The translations under genes were made by a program, and so were the position numbers. Below are positions 1 through 7,419 of a stretch of 22,428 bases of DNA, one piece after another; the first letter of the stretch is position 1; every line of letters starts with the position of its first letter. Source of the stretch: DAOUET01 sp034430155 (GTDB lineage Bacteria > Chloroflexota > Anaerolineae > Anaerolineales > UBA4823); NCBI GenBank assembly GCA_034430155.1, contig DAOUET010000077.1, forward strand, positions 1-22,428, in the 5' to 3' direction. The notes beneath the pieces were generated by a model. The model made no database searches. It was not told the DNA's origin and saw only the letters and a list, made by a program, of their open reading frames with translations.

Positions 1-3
1 TAG

Positions 4-40
4 AAAAAGCTTTCCGTTGGTATCCCCAGCGGGAAGCTTT
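4..40 (-). terminator. Intrinsic terminator of the exporter/hydrolase operon
   Basis: Two 15-base arms at 6-20 and 26-40 form a hairpin with a 5-base loop. Read on the minus strand the stem has two C-A mismatches and is followed by a T-rich tract (complement of the A run at 4-8). It lies about 80 bases past the stop of the minus-strand lipoprotein hydrolase, so it fits as the terminator of that operon. On the plus strand the arms pair fully with two G-U wobbles, but no T run follows, so minus-strand use is preferred. Confidence 0.6.
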
Positions 41-118
41 GGTATGGCATGCGGTTGGGCGGGGCTTGACTCCCAGATCCCCGGGAGTAAAGTGCCGGGG
101 TTGAATAGCATCCCAAGA

Positions 119-1696
119 TCACCTGGCTTGCATCTCAGTGATACAGGTATCGTCCGGAGCCGTGGTAGGCTCCTCCAGGAAAGCCGTCATCATCTGGCGA
201 GGACAACCAACCAGCGTACCAGCGCCGTGCCCAACGCCGGGATATACGTACACGAAGGCGGTCTCCAGGGTTTCGGCGGCATGCTGCCCCCAGGCAGGCG
301 GCGTGACCGGGTCAAATTCACCATTCATCACCAGGGTGGGCACCTGGCTGTAAACCGGTTGGTTTGCGCTCGGATCGGCCTGGCCTACCTGCCACTCCTG
401 GCAGATTTGGTAAGCCAGCCCACCTAGAATCGAGTTGGTGTACATGCCGGCTATTTCAGGGAATTTGGCCATTTCGGCCTGGTATTCAGCGTAAGAGCTG
501 AAAGCCAGCTCATCCTGGCAGAGCACAGAGAAGGTCATCCCCCGGCTGGAGAGACTCATTAGTCCAATCATACTCCCACGCGCCAGTTCAAAGGAGGTGT
601 AATCCCCTTGATGGGCGGCGTAGATGTATTGGGGTATCAGGTACCGGATTTTGCTGTCGTAAAGCAACTGAAAGGTCAACGCCAGGAGGGTGTTTCCATT
701 CATCCAGGCTTTGTAACGCTCCCCGGTGAATGGATTGATTACTTCTCCGACGACCGGATCGGCGTTAAGCCGATCCACAGTATCGAAAAATACCTCCTGC
801 AGGTTTGGGAAGGCCTGGCTGCAAACCTGGTTATCCTGGCAGGCTGCAAACATGCGGGTTAATGCCTGTTTGAAGTTCGCCGGAGCCTGTATATACAGAT
901 CCACATCGGGTGGGTAGACCGCGTCTAGCACCACGCTGCGTAAACCTTGAGGATAACCGCGCATGATCTCCAGGGCCAGTCTGGTTCCATAAGAACCGCC
1001 CCACAGGTTGACCTGCTGAAAGCCTAAAGCCATCTGGAGATCCTGAACGTCGGCGGCATTGGCGGCCGTGCTGTAAGCCCTCAGGTCAGCGCTTTGAGAC
1101 AACCTTTCCCGGCAGGCACGCAATACATCCGGGATTATCTCGCTGGTCTGGGCCTCTGAGACTTCCTCTCCGTTGACCTGGTGATCGAGCAAATCCAAGC
1201 TGAGTCGGTCGTATTCCGGACAATCCAGGGCAGGTTGGGAGAGGCCTACACCCCGCTGGTCAAACACTATCAAATCTCGTCCGGTGGCGAAAGCTGCTTC
1301 CGAAAGTATATCGAACTGGTAACGAATCATCTCCAATGCGCTGACCCCCGGTCCGCCGGAGAGGTAGATGACCGGATCGGGTTGGGTGGCGCCACCTGGA
1401 GGGTGGAAAATGGCTACCGCCAGGCGAATCAGGCGCGATTGGGGAGCACCGCGGGTTTCCTCCACCGTGAGATAGCCGCACTGGAGGTCTTCGCCCTCCA
1501 CCAAACCATCTGGAAGTACGAAACGGCAGGCGGCAGTTTGGAACTGCCCGGGGATTCCGGGGCTGGGCAAGTAGGCCGGTGGGGCGGCCTCCCCAGGAGG
1601 GGTCGCTTCCGGAGGAGTAGTGGTAGGGATTTTATTCCCCGGAGTGCAAGCCACCAGGCTGAGAACCACCAAGATCAAGGTAAGACGAGTACGCAT
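119..1696 (-). CDS. Lipoprotein alpha/beta-hydrolase, TAP-like (S33-type peptidase family)
   Basis: The 525-residue product is probably an envelope-anchored hydrolase resembling tripeptidyl or prolyl aminopeptidases. Visible: a short basic N-terminus and hydrophobic segment ending in a lipobox (LVAC, Cys17), then a Pro/Thr-rich linker. The oxyanion motif SGGPG lies near residue 113, the nucleophile elbow GGSYG has Ser235, and the TAP-like C-terminal region carries NGEFDP (Asp462) and GVGHG (His490), so the catalytic triad looks intact. The start is supported by AGGTAA six bases upstream of the ATG. It begins only 4 bases after the permease stop, so the two are very likely cotranscribed. The substrate cannot be read from sequence; aminopeptidase or ester hydrolase activity on exported or surface peptides is an inference from family and context. 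Confidence 0.85.
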   Translation of the reverse strand: MRTRLTLILVVLSLVACTPGNKIPTTTPPEATPPGEAAPPAYLPSPGIPGQFQTAACRFVLPDGLVEGEDLQCGYLTVEETRGAPQSRLIRLAVAIFHPPGGATQPDPVIYLSGGPGVSALEMIRYQFDILSEAAFATGRDLIVFDQRGVGLSQPALDCPEYDRLSLDLLDHQVNGEEVSEAQTSEIIPDVLRACRERLSQSADLRAYSTAANAADVQDLQMALGFQQVNLWGGSYGTRLALEIMRGYPQGLRSVVLDAVYPPDVDLYIQAPANFKQALTRMFAACQDNQVCSQAFPNLQEVFFDTVDRLNADPVVGEVINPFTGERYKAWMNGNTLLALTFQLLYDSKIRYLIPQYIYAAHQGDYTSFELARGSMIGLMSLSSRGMTFSVLCQDELAFSSYAEYQAEMAKFPEIAGMYTNSILGGLAYQICQEWQVGQADPSANQPVYSQVPTLVMNGEFDPVTPPAWGQHAAETLETAFVYVYPGVGHGAGTLVGCPRQMMTAFLEEPTTAPDDTCITEMQAR

Positions 1697-1700
1697 TTTA

Positions 1701-4073
1701 TTACCTGTCTGCGGTTCGAACTAAGGCGAAGATCGCCCCATAGACCCCGGCTGCAGCCACCAGCAAGGCGATTGCATTGGTCCACAGCAGATCGAAGGGG
1801 ATATTACCAGCCATGGAAATCCGGAACAATTGGATGATAGTGGTGCCTGGCTGCCATTTGAGCAGGGACTGAAGGATGGCGGGCCATTGGCTCATATCGA
1901 AATCAAAGGCTTCAAGAATGGCCAACCCCATGAAGACGATGATCAAGATACATTCCCAAAGACCAGTCGTAGCCTGGTTGTCGGACAGGTAACCAACCAG
2001 CAGGCCAACCGCAACCGCAAAGAAGGAGCTCAGCAGGATCGCCAAGATGACTACTTCCCAATGGACAAACAAGTAATGATTCAGCAGGACGACCACCACG
2101 GCGGCTAAAAGGCAGTAAAACCCGCCCGCCAGAGCCTTGCCGATCACCACTTGGGCTATGTTAGCCGGGGAGATCAATAAGGCTTCCAGGGTGTGGGCTT
2201 CTTTCTCCTGGAGGAACAACAGGGGTACCAGCGTCATACCGATGACCATGATAACGATGATCATCAAAAGTGACGTCATGGAAACCTGACCGCCGGATCC
2301 CACCTGGGGATACAGCGGGGTTCCGGTGGTTTCGATCTTTACGGTTCCCCAGCTGGCCAGGCTGAGCTGTTCCTCGAAGAAAGCGATTTGCTGGTTCATT
2401 TTCTCAGGGTTGGCCCAATGGGCGAAGTATCCCTGCAATTGAAGGTCTCCTCCACCCCCAGCTTGTTGGTCGAAATCGGTGGGGATGACCAAGCCAAGCC
2501 TGGTCTCGGTCGAATTGCTTACGGCTTCTTCCATATCCCCCTGAGAATCCACCAGTAACAGACGAAAATCTTCACGACCGGTCAGCGCTCGTAGGATGGT
2601 CGAGCTTCCCTGGTCGTAGACGATCACAGTGGGTTTATCTCTAAGTCCAAGAAGCAGGGGCATCAGGGTCCCATTCAGCACCAATAGACCGGTACCTATC
2701 ATGATCGACAGCACCAGCTTGCTCTTGATTGCCTGGACGATGTCCTTGATGGCGATAGCCCATATGATCCGCCTACCATCCTTGGAGCGATCTACCTCGA
2801 ATTCCTCCTTGGTTTTCACCCTAATATCTACCTGGGGAGGGGTCTCGGGCGCGGTCTGGGATTTGGGCTGGCGGGTAAGGTTATCCAGAAGGGGAGCAAG
2901 GCTGAATAGGTTCCTTTTAGCAACCGGCGCGGCTGATCGGGAAGTTGACCGCCCGAAGGACAGCATGGGTTCCATTTGGCGATCCCGACGACGTAACCGC
3001 CAGGTCACCAGCAGTAGCACCCCGGCAGCCCAAATGAGGGTATAGGCTAATTGAAGGATGGAAGGAATTACAGGGATCGGGCCGGAAAAAGCGGTCCGCA
3101 GCTGGTTAAATACCGCCACTGAAGGTAACAGTCGAAAAACCCGAACCAATCCGGCGGGGATCATGTCCTCCAGCAGGGTAAGGATCACCGGGAAGAACAG
3201 CGGGATGACGAATGCCGAGGCCCACAGGGTCAATTGCTCCCGGTTTTCAATCAGGGTTCCTAGAAGCAATCCCAGTGAAATGGAAAACAATGAGCCGCAT
3301 ACTAAGGCCAGAACCATGAGCCACCAGTGCACCACCAGGTTGTAAAATATCACGGCTCCTACGGCCGCACCCACCAGGCAGTAGGTCAATCCGGTTAAGG
3401 CTTTGGCGATCACAACCTGTCCTTCGCTGGCGGGTGAGACCAGCAAAGCTTCCAGGGTGTGCGTATTTACCTCTTCCACCATCAAATGGGGTATTAAGAC
3501 CAGGCCAATCATGGTGATGACGAAAATCAAACCCAGACCGGCGGTAACCCCCAGCCCGCCGGAATCAGGCGTGGGAAATACCAGGTTACCCTGGATCTGG
3601 ATTTGCACGGGCCTTCCTACCAACCCGCTGATTTTCGCTTCTATAGCCTGCTGAATCTCAACCGCCTTCTGCAGGTTTACCCAATTCATGAAGTAGCCCT
3701 GTAGCTGCGGTTCCCCTCCCGATTCGATTTCCTGGTCGAAATCCGCTGGGATGACTAGGCCGAGTTCGGGCACATCACTGTTGGCCAGGTTTTCCTTCAT
3801 TTGCTCCTCAGAAGGATAGGTGGACACATCCACCCTATCGCTGTTCTCCAGGAAAGCCACCAGTGCGGAATTTCCAGGATCATAGATCCGCAAGTGGGGA
3901 GGATCTGCCCTGCTCTCCAGGATGGGTAAACCCCGATAGAGCACCAGCATCAGGAGACTGGTGATGACCAGGGCGATGGTATTTTTGTTTTTCAGGGCCT
4001 CCACCAAATCTTTGGCGGTGATGGCCCAGATGATACGGGAGTTTTCACGCCACTTAGTACCTTGTGCGTTCAT
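1701..4073 (-). CDS. Fused tandem ABC-2 type permease (two homologous permease halves)
   Basis: The 790-residue integral membrane subunit probably pairs with the adjacent ATPase in an exporter. It consists of two homologous copies in one chain, about residues 13-385 and 432-790. Each begins with a cytoplasmic RIIWAI..KD segment and a first TM helix. Each then has an extracytoplasmic domain carrying LGLVIP.DFDQ and LQGYF..W, a membrane domain with HTLEALL.SPA, and about five further helices. A charged linker (about 385-430) joins the copies. The ATG has GAGG five or six bases upstream and lies 23 bases after the ATPase stop. Usual ABC-2 permeases are one such half and dimerise; this chain supplies both halves as a covalent pseudo-heterodimer. 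The exported substrate is unknown; NatB-like or drug/lipid exporters are the nearest families by architecture. Confidence 0.85.
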   Translation of the reverse strand: MNAQGTKWRENSRIIWAITAKDLVEALKNKNTIALVITSLLMLVLYRGLPILESRADPPHLRIYDPGNSALVAFLENSDRVDVSTYPSEEQMKENLANSDVPELGLVIPADFDQEIESGGEPQLQGYFMNWVNLQKAVEIQQAIEAKISGLVGRPVQIQIQGNLVFPTPDSGGLGVTAGLGLIFVITMIGLVLIPHLMVEEVNTHTLEALLVSPASEGQVVIAKALTGLTYCLVGAAVGAVIFYNLVVHWWLMVLALVCGSLFSISLGLLLGTLIENREQLTLWASAFVIPLFFPVILTLLEDMIPAGLVRVFRLLPSVAVFNQLRTAFSGPIPVIPSILQLAYTLIWAAGVLLLVTWRLRRRDRQMEPMLSFGRSTSRSAAPVAKRNLFSLAPLLDNLTRQPKSQTAPETPPQVDIRVKTKEEFEVDRSKDGRRIIWAIAIKDIVQAIKSKLVLSIMIGTGLLVLNGTLMPLLLGLRDKPTVIVYDQGSSTILRALTGREDFRLLLVDSQGDMEEAVSNSTETRLGLVIPTDFDQQAGGGGDLQLQGYFAHWANPEKMNQQIAFFEEQLSLASWGTVKIETTGTPLYPQVGSGGQVSMTSLLMIIVIMVIGMTLVPLLFLQEKEAHTLEALLISPANIAQVVIGKALAGGFYCLLAAVVVVLLNHYLFVHWEVVILAILLSSFFAVAVGLLVGYLSDNQATTGLWECILIIVFMGLAILEAFDFDMSQWPAILQSLLKWQPGTTIIQLFRISMAGNIPFDLLWTNAIALLVAAAGVYGAIFALVRTADR

Positions 4074-4096
4074 GAGGACCTCGCTTGAATCCAGTT

Positions 4097-4834
4097 CTAA
4101 GAGACCAATTCCTTACCGGTCAAATGAATGAAGACATCTTCCAAAGTGGTCTTTTCGCCCAGGCTGAACTCCGCCTTCAAACTTCCGGGATCTCCCAGGG
4201 CAACGATTTTCCCGAGATCCAGGATGGCCACCCGGTTACACAGCTGATCGGCTTCTTCCATATAGTGGGTGGTCAGGAAGACGGTGACGCCTCCTTTAGC
4301 CAGCCCGGCTACGAAGGCGCGTATCTCGCGGGCAGCTTTGGGATCCAGCCCCCGGGTGGGCTCGTCCAAAAAGAGCACTTTAGGCCTGGGCAGTAAAGCC
4401 CGGGCAATAAGCAGGCGTTGCTTCATGCCGTTGGAGTACTTCTTGAGCGGCTCACGCGCCCGGTCACGCAACCCCACCTGTTCCAAGGTTTCGTCCACCC
4501 GGATTTTGGGGACTCCGTACAGGCTGGCGGTGAAATTCAAGTTGTCCCGGGCAGAAAGGCGCTGGTAGAGGTTCTGGTATTCGAAAACCACGCCGATCTG
4601 GGGTTTCAGCACCTGACGTTGGGTTACCACATCACAGCCCATCACCCGGGCTTGCCCGGAGGTGGGGCGCAACTGTCCGGTCAAGATTTTGATGGTGGTG
4701 GTCTTGCCGGCGCCGTTGGGACCCAGGAAACCAAACACTTCACCTCGATCTACAGAAAAACTTATGTGATCCAAGGCCCGGAGGCCATTATAATCACGGG
4801 TCAGATCCTGCACTTCAATGGTTTTTAGGTTCAT
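4097..4834 (-). CDS. ABC transporter ATP-binding protein
   Basis: This is the cytoplasmic ATPase that should energise the fused permease encoded next. Numbered from MNLK, the motifs are complete: Walker A GPNGAGKTT (Lys44), signature YSNGMKQR (133-140, an LSGGQ variant common in ABC-2 exporters), Walker B LFLDEP (Asp157, Glu158), D-loop GLDP, and switch His190 in TTHYMEEAD. The 245-residue length is short, lacking the long C-terminal extension of some drug-resistance ATPases. An ATG four codons earlier (4846) is possible, but the second ATG has GAGGTG at good spacing, so it is preferred. The gene sits between the membrane protein (about 20 bases upstream) and the permease (23 bases downstream) in one minus-strand operon. 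Confidence 0.9.
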   Translation of the reverse strand: MNLKTIEVQDLTRDYNGLRALDHISFSVDRGEVFGFLGPNGAGKTTTIKILTGQLRPTSGQARVMGCDVVTQRQVLKPQIGVVFEYQNLYQRLSARDNLNFTASLYGVPKIRVDETLEQVGLRDRAREPLKKYSNGMKQRLLIARALLPRPKVLFLDEPTRGLDPKAAREIRAFVAGLAKGGVTVFLTTHYMEEADQLCNRVAILDLGKIVALGDPGSLKAEFSLGEKTTLEDVFIHLTGKELVS

Positions 4835-4855
4835 GATACACCTCATCGATCCTTT

Positions 4856-5455
4856 CTAATTCCCGTCCAATGCGGGGCCTTCGCTCAAGAAACGGAGCAG
4901 GACGAACAGCCCGGTTATTAAGAGGATTGCTCCCAGCGTTGTAAGGGTGATTTCAAAACTGAAGTTGAAGAGAAAACCGATGCTGAAGATGGCCAGGGAG
5001 GCCAGGGCATACAGGTAAAAACGCCGATGGCGGATTACCGCACCCACCGCAAGGAAAAGCAGCGCTGCCAGGCCTCCTAAAAACAATAGGAAGTAGTCTC
5101 TCAGCCAGGTGTGGATTCCGGGCATTAAACTGGGCAGGGCCATTGTGCCAAATACCAAGAGCCCCAGGATGAAGGTGAGCCCTCCAAGCAGGGCCAGCAT
5201 GATAAAGGTTTGCCTCTCACGATTTACTTGAGGGGCAGATGACTGGCTACCCTCGATCCTACGGCCTCGTATCCGGGCCTTGGCGTCCTTCCAAACCGGG
5301 TAGAGCACCGGCACCATGATGCCACCAAACCAGGGCATATCGATGGATAAACTCAGGCCGGCAAACAGGATACAAATCCCTGCGAAGATATCACCAAGCC
5401 CATCCTGGCGATCGTATGTGGTAAGGTTTCTCCGAATTCCATTAGTGGTGTTCAT
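4856..5455 (-). CDS. Multi-pass membrane protein of unknown function
   Basis: A 199-residue hydrophobic protein I do not recognise. It has roughly five predicted TM segments: two in the first 55 residues, a basic cytoplasmic stretch around WKDAKARIRGRRIEG, then three in the C-terminal half. No catalytic motif is visible. It is the first gene of the exporter operon, just downstream of promoter 5535-5563, with AAAGGA eight bases before the ATG. Being cotranscribed with an ABC exporter and next to a LytTR regulator, it could be an accessory subunit or a membrane sensor that controls the regulator; this is inference from position only. Confidence 0.7.
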   Translation of the reverse strand: MNTTNGIRRNLTTYDRQDGLGDIFAGICILFAGLSLSIDMPWFGGIMVPVLYPVWKDAKARIRGRRIEGSQSSAPQVNRERQTFIMLALLGGLTFILGLLVFGTMALPSLMPGIHTWLRDYFLLFLGGLAALLFLAVGAVIRHRRFYLYALASLAIFSIGFLFNFSFEITLTTLGAILLITGLFVLLRFLSEGPALDGN

Positions 5456-5494
5456 GGTTTATTCCTTTCTGTGAAAAACTGAGTTTCAATTTAC

Positions 5495-5522
5495 TCTCGT
5501 ATTTGTATCAATCTTCACGAGA
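5495..5522. promoter_or_regulatory. Inverted repeat, possible operator of exporter operon
   Basis: TCTCGT and ACGAGA form a perfect 6-base inverted repeat separated by 16 bases, with arm centres 22 bases (about two helical turns) apart. It lies just downstream of the predicted -10 box of the operon promoter, where a bound protein would block transcription. LytTR proteins usually bind direct repeats, so assignment to the neighbouring regulator is uncertain, and arms this short could arise by chance. Confidence 0.25.
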
Positions 5523-5534
5523 ACTTTTGAGATC

Positions 5535-5563
5535 AGTATATATTAATGAAAAAGCCATTGCAA
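5535..5563 (-). promoter_or_regulatory. Sigma70-like promoter of the exporter operon
   Basis: On the minus strand TTGCAA and TATACT are separated by exactly 17 bases, four and five matches respectively to the consensus hexamers. It is about 80 bases upstream of the membrane-protein ATG and begins right where the terminator of the upstream LytTR gene ends, so the operon is transcribed separately from its presumed regulator. Confidence 0.6.
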
Positions 5564-5595
5564 CAAAAAAGCGCCGAACGGCGTTTTCCGGCGCT
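5564..5595 (-). terminator. Intrinsic terminator of the LytTR regulator gene
   Basis: AGCGCCG (5570-5576) and CGGCGCT (5589-5595) form a perfect 7-bp GC-rich stem. On the minus strand it is followed by a run of six T (complement of 5565-5570). It lies about 45 bases past the regulator stop codon. Confidence 0.8.
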
Positions 5596-5640
5596 GAATG
5601 GTGCAAAAGAGGGCATGAATGGAGCAGTTTTCTATCGAAA

Positions 5641-6633
5641 TTAATACCCTAAAAGCTCTTTTAATTCACTGGCTGAAGACTTGCTGAGGGGAATTTCGGT
5701 ATTGGTGGGGTCGTCTATCCGCAAAGTAAAGCTGTTGCGGGTGTAAGGGATCACCTCTTTGACGTGCTGCAGGTTGACCAGGTAGCTGCGGTGGGCTCGG
5801 AAGAACCCGCTACGGGCCAGGCGCCCCTCCAGCTCTGATAGGGTGAATTGAGTGGGCAGGCGACCTTCGGCGGTCACGATGTAAGCCCGCCCTTCTCCGG
5901 CATCGGCGTACAGGATATCCGAGGGGTTGAACAGGATGACTTTGTCGTCTAGGCGGATAGGAATTTTAAAGGGTATGCGTCCCTGATCTTCTTCCTTTGG
6001 CTGAGATCGCGCCACGATCCTACCCTGGTTCAGGTCGTAGATCGCATCACACAAGGACTCCAGGTGGGTCGAGTCGGAGGCAAGGACCAACAAGGCGTTA
6101 CCCGCTTCGGCACGCCGGCGCATCACTTCGCTCAACAAGCTAATGGTGGTCTCATCACACCGGTCAAATGGCTCGACCAGCAGCAGGGTTTCAGGATCAT
6201 GGATCAAGGCCCGCCCAAAAGCCAACCGGCGGGACAAACCTGAAGGTAGCTTCTCCAATTTAGCCTGGGCTTGATCCGCCAGACCAACCTGCGCCAACAT
6301 CTGGCTGGCCCGCGCTTTGGGGAGATTGTACAATCGGCAGCTAAATTCGAGGTTCGCCAGTGGGGAAAGCCCTTTGTAAAGGCCATCTTCGGCGAAGAGC
6401 ACGCCCACCAGGTGCCCGAATCGGTCCTTTTCCTGGAAGGGATCCAGGCCACCTATTCTCACCCTGCCCATGGTGGGGGGGGTCTGGCCGGTCAGCAACG
6501 CCAGCAGGACTTCGCTGCCGCTGCCTGCCAGCCCGACCAGCGCCACGATCTCACCACTCGGCACTACCAGAGAGGGGATATCGATGGTGGTACTTTCCCC
6601 GATCACCTTTTGTAGGTCTTTGATCTCGATCAT
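5641..6633 (-). CDS. LytTR DNA-binding regulator fused to a degenerate ABC-ATPase-like domain
   Basis: The 330-residue product has two domains. Residues 1-215 follow an ABC-ATPase fold, but its key motifs are altered. At the P-loop, GLAGSGSE (34-41) has Ser where the Walker A Lys belongs and Glu where Ser/Thr belongs. The signature is reduced to PSGLSRR, and Walker B reads LLLVEP, with Val153 in place of Asp before Glu154. ATP hydrolysis is therefore doubtful. Residues about 230-330 form a LytTR DNA-binding domain, with FFRAHRSYLVNLQHVKEVIPY and the closing IPLSKS. The ATG has only a weak GGA upstream, but an in-frame stop lies eight codons earlier, which limits alternatives. It sits directly upstream of, and in the same direction as, an ABC exporter operon with its own promoter, so it is probably that operon's regulator; the dead ATPase domain may serve as a contact or ligand sensor. 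Confidence 0.85.
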   Translation of the reverse strand: MIEIKDLQKVIGESTTIDIPSLVVPSGEIVALVGLAGSGSEVLLALLTGQTPPTMGRVRIGGLDPFQEKDRFGHLVGVLFAEDGLYKGLSPLANLEFSCRLYNLPKARASQMLAQVGLADQAQAKLEKLPSGLSRRLAFGRALIHDPETLLLVEPFDRCDETTISLLSEVMRRRAEAGNALLVLASDSTHLESLCDAIYDLNQGRIVARSQPKEEDQGRIPFKIPIRLDDKVILFNPSDILYADAGEGRAYIVTAEGRLPTQFTLSELEGRLARSGFFRAHRSYLVNLQHVKEVIPYTRNSFTLRIDDPTNTEIPLSKSSASELKELLGY

Positions 6634-6989
6634 GCTGGCATCCGGAACGTATCAGAAACGACAGGGTTTCTTTTTTGTCCCTCCAGATTATTTTAGCATT
6701 GAAAGTGATTCGGGGGAGAGACTTTTTTAAAGACAATTAACAAACAATTGAATAACTGAGCAGGTATTTCTCATAGAATTCTAATTCTAAATTTACCAAA
6801 TATTGATATAATATAGATAATGATGGTCTTAAAAGTATAATAAATGTATTCAGTTGCTGACTATGTATATTTTCCCGGTCAATCTATAAAATAAGCAGAT
6901 TGGATTGCCCCTTTAGGGAGAATATCAACGAGACGTTATCCGGGTTCCACCCAACAAAAAATCTAAATTTTGAATAAGGAGAAATAATC
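6634..6989. promoter_or_regulatory. AT-rich divergent intergenic region
   Basis: About 356 bases separate the minus-strand LytTR gene from the plus-strand ABM-like gene. Two perfect TATAAT hexamers occur on the plus strand (6807-6812 and 6836-6841), but neither has a convincing -35 box at 16-18 bases, so the start site is not fixed. No small ORF or RNA gene is evident. Confidence 0.35.
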
Positions 6990-7259
6990 ATGGCAAGTAT
7001 GTTAGTTCAACATAAGGTAAAAGACTTCGCAGCGTGGAAGCAAGTATTTGATTCTGCTTACGATTTGCGCACCTCCAACGGTGAACTTGCTAACCAGATC
7101 TACCGCGATGCCAGCGACCCCAACAGGTTAACCGTTATTTTTAAGTGGGATTCACTGGCAAATGCTCAAAAATACGCTAATTCTCCCGAACTGAAGGCGG
7201 CGATGGAGAAAGCAGGTGTAGAGGGACCACCTAATGTCCATTTCCTAAACGAAGTGTAA
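6990..7259 (+). CDS. Small ABM-like (dimeric alpha-beta barrel) protein
   Basis: The 89-residue protein resembles the antibiotic-biosynthesis-monooxygenase/cyclase group of small ferredoxin-like folds. The typical pattern is present: a first strand (MLVQHKVKDFAAWKQVFD), a helix, a central YRD..DPNRLTVIFKWDS strand pair, and a helix with NAQKYANSPELKAAMEKAGV. There is no visible catalytic signature, and such proteins often act as dimers on small organic substrates or have no known activity. AAGGAG eight bases before the ATG supports the start. It is monocistronic: it has its own terminator at 7290-7322, and its neighbours are on the opposite strand. Confidence 0.75.
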   Translation: MASMLVQHKVKDFAAWKQVFDSAYDLRTSNGELANQIYRDASDPNRLTVIFKWDSLANAQKYANSPELKAAMEKAGVEGPPNVHFLNEV

Positions 7260-7289
7260 ACACAAACGGATTTGACCCTGATTAAATCC

Positions 7290-7322
7290 TGCCCTTCCTG
7301 ACTTCAGGAGGGGCATATTTTA
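7290..7322 (+). terminator. Intrinsic terminator of the ABM-like gene
   Basis: Arms 7290-7300 and 7305-7315 form an 11-bp stem with one G-U wobble and a 4-base loop, followed by a T-rich tail (TATTTTATT). It begins 30 bases past the stop codon. The 3' end of the convergent PPDK_N gene lies about 100 bases further on, with no separate terminator seen for it. Confidence 0.8.
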
Positions 7323-7419
7323 TTAATCTTGGTGTAATCAACGGCTAACACCCGAAGGATGTTCTCCAGGCTCTATTTTAGAAGAATTTCTCTCATCTCA
7401 ATAGATCCAAATATGTTTT

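Noticed and set aside
77..101. CCCCGG/CCGGGG hairpin after the hydrolase stop
   Set aside because: Only six paired bases with no T tract on either strand; the hairpin at 6-40 is the better terminator.
1181..1837. 218-residue plus-strand ORF
   Set aside because: It is antisense to the lipoprotein hydrolase and permease, whose motifs are unambiguous; its composition is not protein-like and it has no ribosome binding site.
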